Assembly: GCA_036501145.1 (NCBI GenBank)
Contig: DASYAV010000207.1
Span: 1-64,000 of the forward strand
Direction: 5' to 3'
Length of the DNA: 64,000 nucleotides
From: PALSA-505 sp036501145
GTDB lineage: Bacteria; Actinomycetota; Actinomycetes; Streptosporangiales; Streptosporangiaceae
Below the pieces are notes generated by a model, which ran no database searches, was not told the origin of the DNA, and saw only the letters and a list, made by a program, of their open reading frames with translations. The position numbers were made by a program, and so were the translations under genes. Of the stretch, positions 53,901 through 62,792 are shown one piece after another (positions within the stretch are counted from its first letter, which is position 1; every line of letters begins with the position of its first letter).

Positions 53901-55028
53901 TACCGGATCCTCGCGATCTGCGCGTTGGCCAGCGACGCCACCGGTGCCGCCAGCGGCTGGAACCGCACCGGCGCCAGGTATCGCGCCGAGTTCCCCGCCG
54001 TGATCGCCCAGTGCAGGAACGCCTGCAGGTCCCGGGCCCTGGCCGCGTCCGGCTGCCGTGAGCTGACGATGGCGTACTCGTAGTTGACGATCGGGTAGCC
54101 CGCGGCCGCGGGCCCGTTCACCATCGAGATCGTCTCGTTGCGTGGCAACTGCGAGGCGAAGCTGCCGGTCGCGGCGCGGATCGTGCCGGCCGTGGGCAAC
54201 TCGAAGTTCCCGGCCGCGTTCGCGAGCCGGGCCTCGCCCAGCCCGGCGGCCAGCGCCTGGGTCAGGTAGCTGATGCCGATGTAGGCCACGCATCCCGGTG
54301 TGGCCCGGCACCCGGCGACCATACCGTCATTGCCCGTCTCGGCCTTCCCGCCGCCGGCGGCGGGCCAGGCCACAGTGGTCCCGTAACCCGATACGGCTGT
54401 CCCAGGACGGATCGCCGGTGGCCAGGTAGCTGCTGAACAGGAACGTGTCACCCGAGCTCTCCACCCGGTGCAGCGGGACGATTCTGGTTCCCGGCAGGTG
54501 TGCGCCAGGGTTGAGCGCCGCGATGGCAGGCGCGTCCCACCTGGTGATCGTCCCCCGGTAGATCTGCGCCAGCACGGTGCCGGTCAGCTTCAGGTGCACC
54601 CCGGAAGCGAGGCCGGGCACGTTGTAGACGGCCAGCCCGGCCGAGATCGCCAGCGGTATGTTCAGCAGGTTCGGGTTGTCGACCAGGTCACCGCTGGACA
54701 GGTAGGCGTCCGACGCGCCGATGTCCGCCTTGCCGTTGGACGCGTCGGCTATCCCGGTGCCCGATCCGGTGCCCGCCGTCGCGATCGACACCTGCGGGAA
54801 TTGCTGGTGGTAGGCGGTCGCCCACGACCTGAAGAGCGGGTAAAGCAGCGTGCTGCCGGTCTCCGCCAGCGCGGCACGCGCCGGCCCCGGACTCGCCACC
54901 ACCCGCCCGGATCCCGTCGCGGGGTTAGCTGCCCGCGGGGAAGCCCCCGATCCGCATCCCGCGCTCACCCCGAGCACGACAGCGGCCGTCACGGCGGCAA
55001 CAGCCCGCCATCTTGACGCCACCACTAC
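53900..55028 (-). pseudogene. PstS-like phosphate-type substrate-binding lipoprotein, split by a one-base frameshift
   Basis: The first frame (start about GTG 55028) has a lipoprotein signal (VVLGVSAGC) and PstS landmarks: ETGSTLLYPLFRSWATAY, IATAGTGSGTGIADASNGKADIGASDAYLS, QIYRGTITRWD and HRVESSGDTFLFSSYL. A second frame resumes the same fold with GYGTTVAWPA, GMVAGC, IGISYLTQA, YPIVNYEY and the end at 53900. The switch lies near 54395, where deleting one of two C residues (minus strand) gives D-S-V-S-G-Y-G-T-T. No pstCAB transport genes are nearby, so the protein was probably a sensor ligand-binding partner for the adjacent receptor. The break may be real or a sequencing error. Confidence 0.78.
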
Positions 55029-55191
55029 CCCGTGCGCCCTCTCATCGCCGCGCGCCACCGGACATAACCCAACTGTCGATCCCTGTCCTAACATGGCTGC
55101 GCGAACCGAGGGGGAAGCTCGGTGGGCAGCCAGATGAATTCACCGGTTGGCTGCGAGCGGCACGGTGCTACACGATTCCTGGGAGGGCAAC

Positions 55192-56010
55192 GTGGGCCGG
55201 CGGGATCAGGACGAACCCGAAGCACCGGGGTCTGATGCACGGGGGCTTGGCACACAGTGCCGCCGGCTGCCCGGCCGGGTCGCGGTGATCACCGGCGCCG
55301 CGCATGGGATCGGCGCCGCCACCGCCCGGCGGCTGGCCGCCGAGGGCGCCACGGTCGTGCTCACCGATGTCGACGACGCCGCCGGCGACGCCGCCGCGGC
55401 CGCCATCACAAGCGACGGCGGCCGCGCCGGGTACCAGCACTGCGACGTGTCGTCGGCGGCGGACTGGACCGCCCTGGCCACGCACGTGGCGCAGCGGCAC
55501 GGGCGGCTCGACATCCTGCACAGCAACGCCTTCATCAGCGTGGTCAAGCCGGCCCACGAGCTGACCGAGGGGGAGTGGGACCGCCAGCTCGCGGTGACCC
55601 TCAAGGGCGCCTGGCTCGGTATCAGGACGTTCGCCGCCCCGCTGGCCGCCGCCTCCGGCGCGATGGTGCTGACCTCGTCGGTGCACGCGCTGGCCGGGCT
55701 GCCCGGCCACTCCGCTTATGCCGCCGCGAAGGGCGCGCTGTGCGCGCTGGGCAGGCAGCTCGCGGTGGAATACGGCCCGGGCATCCGGGTCAACACCGTG
55801 CTGCCCGGGCCGATCCTGACCCAGGCCTGGGACGGCATCGGCGAGTCCGACCGGCAGACCAGCGTGGCCGGAACCGCACTGAAGCGCTTCGGCCAGCCCG
55901 ACGAGGTGGCCGCCACCGTGGCCTTCCTGGTGTCCCCGGACGCGTCCTACGTGACCGGGGCCAGCCTGGTGGTGGACGGCGGGTGGAGCGTCGTGAAGGA
56001 GTCCGCGTGA
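55192..56010 (+). CDS. SDR-family oxidoreductase, coupled to the sugar kinase
   Basis: The 272-residue classical short-chain dehydrogenase has VITGAAHGIGAATARRLA (cofactor loop), VLTDVDDA with an acidic residue suggesting NAD preference, HSNAFIS at the NNAG position, the catalytic TSSVHALAGLPGHSAYAAAKGAL with Ser, Tyr and Lys, and SYVTGASLVVDGGWSV. GGGAGG lies before GTG 55192, and the residues before PGRVAVITG form a polar extension. It overlaps the kinase start (GTGA). Together they suggest oxidation and phosphorylation of a sugar acid or polyol, but the substrate is not known. It is divergent from the PknG operon. Confidence 0.87.
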   Translation: MGRRDQDEPEAPGSDARGLGTQCRRLPGRVAVITGAAHGIGAATARRLAAEGATVVLTDVDDAAGDAAAAAITSDGGRAGYQHCDVSSAADWTALATHVAQRHGRLDILHSNAFISVVKPAHELTEGEWDRQLAVTLKGAWLGIRTFAAPLAAASGAMVLTSSVHALAGLPGHSAYAAAKGALCALGRQLAVEYGPGIRVNTVLPGPILTQAWDGIGESDRQTSVAGTALKRFGQPDEVAATVAFLVSPDASYVTGASLVVDGGWSVVKESA

Positions 56011-57122
56011 CCACCGCCGAACCCGGGAGCACCGGACCCGGGAGCACCGGACCCAGGAGCACCGCCGGAGCCGGGAGCGGGGCTGGCGCCGCGCCGGCGC
56101 CTGAGGTCGTGACGTTCGGCGAGACCATGGCCGCGATGCGGGCCGCCGGGCCGCTGCGGCTGGGCGGCCCGCTGCACCTGTCCGTGGCCGGGGCCGAGTC
56201 CAACGTCGCCATCGGCCTGGCCCGGCTCGGCCACCGGGTGAGCTGGGCAGGCAGGGTCGGCTCGGACGAGCTCGGCGCCCTCGTGCTGCGCACGCTGCGG
56301 GCCGAGTCCGTGGACGTCGGCCACGCGGTCACCGACACCTCGGGACGGCCCACCGGCCTGCTGATCTTCGAGCCCCGGCTGGGCGACCTGACCCGGGTGA
56401 GCTACTACCGGGCGGGGTCGGCAGGCTCGGCCGTCGCCGCCGATGACGTGCTGGCCGCGCTGGCGCTCGCGCCCCGGGTGCTGCACCTGACCGGGATCAC
56501 CCCGGCGCTCACCCCGGCGGCCGCGGTCGCGGTCCGCGCCGCCGCGCAGTCAGCCAGCCAGTCCGGGGTCATGGTGTGCCTCGACGTCAACTTCCGGTCC
56601 CGGCTGTGGACCGCCGGGCAGGCGCGGGCGGCGCTGACGCCCCTGCTGCGCTTCACCGACCTGCTGGTGGCCTCCGAAGACGAGCTGCCCCTGGTCGCGC
56701 CCGGCCGCACCGCCAGCCAGGCCGACCGCGGCGCCAGCGAGGCCGAGGCCGGCCACCCGCAGGCGGGGGAGACCACTGGTGGTGCCTCCACCCTGGAGGA
56801 GACCGCGGCCGCGCTGCTGGCCGCGGGCCCCAGCGAGGTCGTGATCAAGCGCGGCGCGGCGGGCGCGACCGCGGTCAGTGCGGCCGGCGCCGTGCACCGG
56901 CCCGCCCGCCGGGTGCCGGTGGCCGATCTGGTCGGCGCGGGCGACGCGTTCGTGGCCGGCTACCTGTCCGGCCACCTCGACGGTCTTGAGCCCGCGGAGC
57001 GGCTGGACCGGGCGGTCAGCGTGGCCGCGTTCGCGATCGCCTCGCGCGGCGACTGGGAGGGCCTGCCCACCCGCGACGAGCTCGCCCTGCTCGACGCCGC
57101 CGAAGGCGCCACCATCCGCTGA
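56007..57122 (+). CDS. PfkB-family carbohydrate kinase (2-keto-3-deoxygluconate kinase-like)
   Basis: The 371-residue kinase has VVTFGETMAAMRAAGPLRLGG at about residue 33, AESNVAIGLARLGHRVSWAGRVGSDELG (PfkB signature 1), DVNFRSRLW, and the C-terminal signature DLVGAGDAFVAGYLSG with the catalytic Asp in GAGD. The GETM / NFRSRLW pattern resembles KdgK-type sugar-acid kinases. The first 30 residues are Gly/Ser/Thr/Pro repeats from three copies of a GGGAGCACCGGACC-like DNA unit, and a second low-complexity insertion (about 235-255) sits mid-protein. The GTG start overlaps the SDR stop. Confidence 0.85.
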   Translation: MTTAEPGSTGPGSTGPRSTAGAGSGAGAAPAPEVVTFGETMAAMRAAGPLRLGGPLHLSVAGAESNVAIGLARLGHRVSWAGRVGSDELGALVLRTLRAESVDVGHAVTDTSGRPTGLLIFEPRLGDLTRVSYYRAGSAGSAVAADDVLAALALAPRVLHLTGITPALTPAAAVAVRAAAQSASQSGVMVCLDVNFRSRLWTAGQARAALTPLLRFTDLLVASEDELPLVAPGRTASQADRGASEAEAGHPQAGETTGGASTLEETAAALLAAGPSEVVIKRGAAGATAVSAAGAVHRPARRVPVADLVGAGDAFVAGYLSGHLDGLEPAERLDRAVSVAAFAIASRGDWEGLPTRDELALLDAAEGATIR

Positions 57123-57277
57123 TGCCCGGCGAACCTGACGAAACACCCGCCGGCTGGCGCCCCGGCCGATGACGTGGACCTTTCTAGGTGCCGTGGCACC
57201 AGCAAGTGCCCACGCCGATGGGTTGGCGCCGTGGCGATCGTGGAGCGAGCGGCGGGGCCCGGCGCGGAGCGGAGCGC

Positions 57278-57730
57278 TTAGCTGGCCGTCGGGTTGGTGT
57301 AGGTGCGGCTGGGGGTCACCAGCACGGCGGCGCGCCGTTCCCCGGCCATGACCCGGTCGTAGGTGTCCCAGTTGTCGTGTGTGCCGCCGGCCGCGGTGAA
57401 GACGTCCCGCAGCAGCACGCGCAGGGCTTCGCCGTCCACCTCCGGATGCGGATCGTCGGGGCCGATGAGCTGCGCGGTTCCCTCGACGGTGGCCCATTGC
57501 CAGCCGGCCCGGGCCACGACGGTGACCCGGGGATCGGCGCGCAGGTTGGCCAGCTTGCGGGAGCCGCCGCGGGCCACGAGCCCGACGACGTCGGCCCCGG
57601 TCAGCGGGTGCCGCAGCACGCCTGCGTTGACCACGGACGCCTGCGCGCTGCCGTCCCGGCGCAGGGTGGTGACCACACAGAGCCCGTGATCCAGCGGCAC
57701 GAGCTCGACGAACGCGGACAGTTCGGCCAT
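57278..57730 (-). CDS. PPOX-class (pyridoxamine oxidase-like split barrel) F420/FMN-dependent protein
   Basis: The roughly 150-residue split barrel has LDHGLCVVTTLRRDGSAQASVVNAGV, a RKLANLRADPRVTVVARAGWQWATVEGTAQLIG core, and a C-terminal VMAGERRAAVLVTPSRTYTN. This is the pattern of the TIGR03618-type F420-dependent family. The start is set at ATG 57730 because GGGAGG lies eight bases upstream; the frame extends 11 codons further to 57763. It may bind F420 or a heme; the reaction is unknown. A MarR-like inverted repeat lies upstream. Confidence 0.82.
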   Translation of the reverse strand: MAELSAFVELVPLDHGLCVVTTLRRDGSAQASVVNAGVLRHPLTGADVVGLVARGGSRKLANLRADPRVTVVARAGWQWATVEGTAQLIGPDDPHPEVDGEALRVLLRDVFTAAGGTHDNWDTYDRVMAGERRAAVLVTPSRTYTNPTAS

Positions 57731-57768
57731 GGCCGCAACCTCCCTCAGCGTTGATCGGTCCATCCGGA

Positions 57769-57786
57769 GTTAGTTATTGCACTAAC
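57769..57786. promoter_or_regulatory. Inverted-repeat operator upstream of the PPOX gene
   Basis: GTTAGT (57769-57774) and ACTAAC (57781-57786) form a perfect dyad around TATTGC. It resembles MarR-type operators and sits 39 bases from the chosen start. No MarR gene is in the window. Confidence 0.5.
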
Positions 57787-57980
57787 TTAGCGGAAGGCCG
57801 AGCCCTGCGCATCCCTCCCGGCCCGCGCTCGCCCCCCATGGCGATGGGCGCGAGCCCTTGATCATCTCCCACTTATCATGCGGTACGACCGTGGCGTGCC
57901 CGGATTTGTCATAATTTGTCCCACGTTACTGCATGAAGAGTCGACGATGATCTTGGAACTCCGGGGCAGCCAGAACGAGC

Positions 57981-58029
57981 TTCCTGGTCGGGTGCCGGGC
58001 TTCCTGGTCGGGTGCCGGGCTTCCTGGTC
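57981..58029. repeat. Tandem 20-base repeat after the CoxL-like gene
   Basis: TTCCTGGTCGGGTGCCGGGC occurs twice perfectly (57981-58000, 58001-58020) and then a partial third copy runs into the stop codon of the large-subunit gene (58028-58030). The rest of the 250 bases between the PPOX operator and the CoxL-like stop has no supported gene. Confidence 0.9.
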
Positions 58030-60556
58030 AGATGTCGACGGATTCCGCGTCGTCGTCCTCGGCCTTGACGGGCAGCCGGTCGAAGACGGGCGGCGGATCG
58101 CGCCACAGTGGCTGACCGCCGGCCTCGCTGCCGGGGCCGCCCGCCTGCGCGGCGGTGATCGCCTGCCAGACCCGCTCCGGCGTGCACGGCATCGGGATGT
58201 GCCGCACGCCCAGGTGGGAGACGGCGTCGATGACCGCGTTGTGCACCGACGGGGTGGACCCGATCGTGCCCGACTCGCCGATGCCCTTGGCGCCGAGCGG
58301 GTTCTGGAACGTCGGGGTCTGCGTGTTCGCGGTGTCGAACGACGGGAACTCCGCCGCACTCGGCATGCTGTAGTCGGCCAGCGTCGCGGTGATCGGGTTG
58401 CCGTCGGCGTCGAAGAGCATCTGCTCCCACAGCGCCTGGGCCATGCCCTGCGCGATCCCGCCGTGCTGCTGGCCGGTGACCAGCAGCGGGTTGAGGATGC
58501 GGCCGCAGTCGTCGACGGCGATGTGCCGCACCGGCCGGGCCTGGCCGGTCTCGATGTCCACCTCGACCACCGACACGTGCGCGCCGAACGGGAACGTCGC
58601 GCCCTCCTGGTTGAAGTCCAGCTCGGCGGCCAGCGCGCCGGCGCCATCGGCTGCGCCCCGGCCATTGCCACCCGCGCCGCCGCTCCCGCCACCAGCGCCG
58701 TCAGCGCCACCGGCGCCACTGCCGCTCCCGCCGTCAGCCCCGGAAGCACCGTCGCCCGCCTGGCCGTCGCGGTCGGCGGCCAGCGCCGCGACCTCCGACC
58801 AGGACAGCCCGCGGGCCGGCACGCCGGCCACGCCGAGCCGGCCGTCGTCGTGCACCACGATGTCCTGCGCCGCCGCCTCCAGTTCGCTGGCCGTCAGTGA
58901 CCTGGCCTGCTCCAGCACCCGCTCCGCGGCCTGCATCACGGCGCTCCCGGCCAGCTGCAGCGACCGCGACCCGCCGGTCCCGCCGCCGCGCGGCACCACC
59001 GCGGTGTCGGACTGGACGAACCGGATCCGGTCCATCGGCAGCCCGAGCGTCTCCGAGACGATCATCGAGAACGCGGTGGCGTGCCCCTGACCGTGGGCCG
59101 AGGTGCCGACCCGGATCGTCGCGCTGCCGTCCCTGTGCACCTCGACGGCGCCGAACTCGCCGCCGCCGCCCGCCGTGACCTCCACGTACACGGCCACGCC
59201 GATGCCGAGCTGCAGCCGGGACCCGGCGGCCCGCCGGGCCGCCTGCTCGGCCAGCAGCTCCTCGTATCCGGCCCGCCGGAGCGCCTCGTCGAGCGCCGCC
59301 GCGTAGTCGCCGGTGTCGTAGGTCGTGCCCATCACCGTCTGCACCGGGCTGTCGAAGGCCGGCCGCAGGTTCCGCCTGCGCAGCTCCACCGGGTCGATGT
59401 CCAGCTCGTCCGCGGCGATGTCCATCATCCGCTCGAGGAACTCCGCCGCCTCCGGCCGTCCCGCGCCGCGGAACGCGCCCATCGGCGTGGTGTTGGTGAC
59501 CGCCACCGCTACGTCGTAGTTGATCCGCGGGATCTCATAGACGCCCTGCGCCATCATCCGGGTCGAGCCGGCCACCAGTGCCCCGCCGAACCCGCCGTAC
59601 GCCCCGCAGTCGCCGATCATCCGGCAGTGCATGCCGGTGATGTGGCCGCCGGCGTCGAAGCCCATCTCGATCCACTGCACCTGGCCGCGGCCGTGCGGCA
59701 TGCTCATCAGGTTGTCCGACCTGGTCTGCACCCACCGGACCGGCCGGCCGAGCCGCCGCGCGGCCGCGATGACCACGGCGTGCTCGGCGCCCATCCCGGC
59801 CTTGCTGCCGAACGCCCCGCCGACATGCGGCGCGATCACCCGCACCGTGGCCGGGTCCAGGTCCAGATTGCGGGCGATCGCCTTGGCGAACCCGTGCGGC
59901 ATCTGGGTGGACACGTAGACGGTCAGGTCGTGGCCGTCACCGTCGTCGCCGGGCACGGCGGCCACCGCGTCGCACTCCATCGGCACCACGGCCACCCGCT
60001 GGTTCTCCAGGCAGGCCCGCACCACGGTGGCCGCCCCGGCCAGCGGGTCGGTGCCATCCGGGTCGGTGCCGTTCGGGTCGCGGGTGCCGGCCACCAGGTT
60101 GGTGCCGAGCTCCTCGAACTGCACCGGCGCCCCGTCGGCCAGCGCCTGCTCCATGTCGACGGCCGCGTCCAGCGGCTCGTAGTCCACGCTGACCAGTTCG
60201 GCCGCGTCCACCGCCGCCACCTCGGTCTCGGCGATCACCATCGCGACCGCGTCGCCGACGAACCGCACCTTGCCGGTGGCCAGCGGCGGCCGGGCACACG
60301 CTTCGTTGACCGTCATGAGGCCGTGGAACGGCTTGAGGTTCAGGTCGGCGGCCGTGTACACGGCGAGCACGCCCGGGGCCCGGGCGGCCTCGCTGGTGTC
60401 GATGGCGGCCAGCCGCGCGTGCGCCATCGGCGACCGGACGAACTCGGCGTAGGCCAGGCCGTCGAAACGGAGGTTCCCTACGTAGCTGGCCTTGCCGGTG
60501 AGCAGCTCTGGATCTTCGACACGGCGGACGCTGTTACCCAGCAAGGACCCTGGCAT
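58028..60556 (-). CDS. Molybdopterin-binding large subunit of the xanthine oxidase family (form II CoxL-like)
   Basis: The 842-residue large subunit has GNSVRRVEDPELLTGKASYVGNL, HVGGAFGSKAG, the active-site-loop region TPMGAFRGAGRPEAAEF, TSAHGQGHATAFSMIVSETLG, and LGAKGIGESG with the catalytic Glu at the C-terminus. The AFRGAGR motif, not the AYRCSFR of true CO dehydrogenases, places it with form II/aldehyde- or purine-oxidising enzymes. A Gly/Ala/Ser-rich insertion of about 40 residues sits at about 600-640. ATG 60556 is chosen; GTG 60574 is possible. No small [2Fe-2S] or medium FAD subunit gene is adjacent. Confidence 0.9.
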   Translation of the reverse strand: MPGSLLGNSVRRVEDPELLTGKASYVGNLRFDGLAYAEFVRSPMAHARLAAIDTSEAARAPGVLAVYTAADLNLKPFHGLMTVNEACARPPLATGKVRFVGDAVAMVIAETEVAAVDAAELVSVDYEPLDAAVDMEQALADGAPVQFEELGTNLVAGTRDPNGTDPDGTDPLAGAATVVRACLENQRVAVVPMECDAVAAVPGDDGDGHDLTVYVSTQMPHGFAKAIARNLDLDPATVRVIAPHVGGAFGSKAGMGAEHAVVIAAARRLGRPVRWVQTRSDNLMSMPHGRGQVQWIEMGFDAGGHITGMHCRMIGDCGAYGGFGGALVAGSTRMMAQGVYEIPRINYDVAVAVTNTTPMGAFRGAGRPEAAEFLERMMDIAADELDIDPVELRRRNLRPAFDSPVQTVMGTTYDTGDYAAALDEALRRAGYEELLAEQAARRAAGSRLQLGIGVAVYVEVTAGGGGEFGAVEVHRDGSATIRVGTSAHGQGHATAFSMIVSETLGLPMDRIRFVQSDTAVVPRGGGTGGSRSLQLAGSAVMQAAERVLEQARSLTASELEAAAQDIVVHDDGRLGVAGVPARGLSWSEVAALAADRDGQAGDGASGADGGSGSGAGGADGAGGGSGGAGGNGRGAADGAGALAAELDFNQEGATFPFGAHVSVVEVDIETGQARPVRHIAVDDCGRILNPLLVTGQQHGGIAQGMAQALWEQMLFDADGNPITATLADYSMPSAAEFPSFDTANTQTPTFQNPLGAKGIGESGTIGSTPSVHNAVIDAVSHLGVRHIPMPCTPERVWQAITAAQAGGPGSEAGGQPLWRDPPPVFDRLPVKAEDDDAESVDI

Positions 60557-60581
60557 GGATGGCAGTTTAACCACCAGGCTT

Positions 60582-60635
60582 ATTCAAAACTCCCCTCGCG
60601 GTCAGCCGTTAGCAGGCGCTCAGCCGAGTTTGAAT
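60582..60635. repeat. Spaced inverted repeat between the CoxL-like and CoxE-like genes
   Basis: ATTCAAAACTC (60582-60592) and GAGTTTGAAT (60626-60635) are inverted copies about 33 bases apart, with one unpaired A. It is the only AT-rich sequence in this stretch and could be an operator or promoter element for the large-subunit gene. Confidence 0.4.
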
Positions 60636-60671
60636 GAGTCTGCACGTTCCGGACACTCACCGGCCGGGGCT

Positions 60672-61800
60672 TTACCCGGCGATGACCGTGGCCAGCTGTT
60701 CCAGCGCGGCGACCGAATGCCCCTCCAGGAACTCGTCCACGTAGGGCAGCGCGGCCGCCATCCCGCGGGCCAGCGGCGCGTACCCGGGGGTGGCCTTGAG
60801 CGGGTTCACCCAGACCACCCGGTGTGCCAGGAAGGCCAGCCGCCGCATCTGCCGCGCCAGTACCTCCGGGTCGCCGCGGTCCCACCCGTCGGACAGGATC
60901 ACCACCACGGCGCCGCGCGCCATCCCCGGCACGCCCCAGTCCGCGAGAAACTCCGCCAGCTCGTCGCCCAGCCGGGTGCCGCCGGACCAGTCCCGGACCG
61001 CGGCCGCCGCCTGGGCCAGCGCGGCGTCCGGGTCGTGCTGGCCGAGCTCCCGGGTGATCCGGGTCAGCCTGGTGCCGATGGTGAACGCCTCCACCTGCCC
61101 GCGGCCGGCCACCGCGACGTGCAGGAAGCGGAGCAATTCCCGCGCGTACGGCTCCATCGAGCCGCTCACGTCGCACAGCAGCACGGTGCGGCGCGGCCTG
61201 GTGCTGCGGGCCAGCCGCTCCCGCAGCACCAGCTCGCCGTCGTCGGCCAGCGCGTGCCGCAGCGAACGCCGCAGGTCCGGCCAGCGGTCGCGGCGCCGGC
61301 CGCGGCGCCGCCGGCGGCTGGCCCGCTGCGCGCCGCCGAGCCGGACCGCGGCCATCAGCCGCCGCGCCTCGGCCAGCTCGGCGGCCGTGCAGTCGGCGAA
61401 ATCCCTGGTCCGCAGCGTCTCACGATGGCTGTAGCTGATCACCGGCACGCGTTCCGCGCGCCCGTCCCCGTCGTCCCCGCCGCCGGACGGCCGCTCGTCG
61501 TCCCCATCGCGCGGCACCTGCACCGGCACCGTCCCGGCCGGGAAGCCGGGCCGCAGCCGCCGCCGGTCCAGCCAGAACGCCTCGAACGCAAGGTCGTAGG
61601 CTGCGGTGTCCTCGGGCCGGCTCAGCAGCGTGGCCCGGCCCGCCCAGTACACCGGTTCCCGCCGGCCCAGCCCCACCGCGGCCAGCGCCTCGCCGAAGGT
61701 GACCGTCGCCGCCAGCGGCACCCGCACCCCGGACCGGCGCAGCACCGTGGCGAACGCCACCGCAAGCCGCTCCGGCTGGGCCCCGGCGAAGCCGTCCAGG

Positions 61801-61811
<11 letters not shown>
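60672..61811 (-). CDS. CoxE-like vWA-domain protein
   Basis: The 379-residue protein of the CoxE family has an N-terminal helical domain (ERLAVAFATVLRRSGV, ALAAVGLGRREPVYWAGRA), a basic region RRRRRGRRRDRWPDLRRSLRHAL, and a C-terminal vWA domain with MIDAS motif LLCDVSGSMEPYARELLRFLHV and VVILSDGWDRGDPEVLARQM. With the MoxR ATPase it forms the maturation pair that inserts sulfur or copper into CO-dehydrogenase-like active sites in Oligotropha (CoxD/CoxE). It overlaps the ATPase by 11 bases and is followed by the large-subunit gene. Confidence 0.9.
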
Positions 61812-62727
<916 letters not shown>

Positions 62728-62753
62728 GACCGGCAGGCTACCGCGTCCGGCGG

Positions 62754-62786
62754 CCGCCTCCCGGGGAGCGCCCCCCCGGGAGGCGG
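62754..62786 (-). terminator. Terminator after the glycosidase gene
   Basis: CCGCCTCCCGGGG pairs with CCCCGGGAGGCGG around a seven-base loop, directly after the glycosidase stop and before the MoxR start on the minus strand. No T run follows. Confidence 0.65.
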
Positions 62787-62792
62787 TGCACC

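Noticed and set aside
58028..60556. True (form I) carbon monoxide dehydrogenase
   Set aside because: The active-site loop reads AFRGAGR rather than AYRCSFR, and the small and medium subunit genes are missing.
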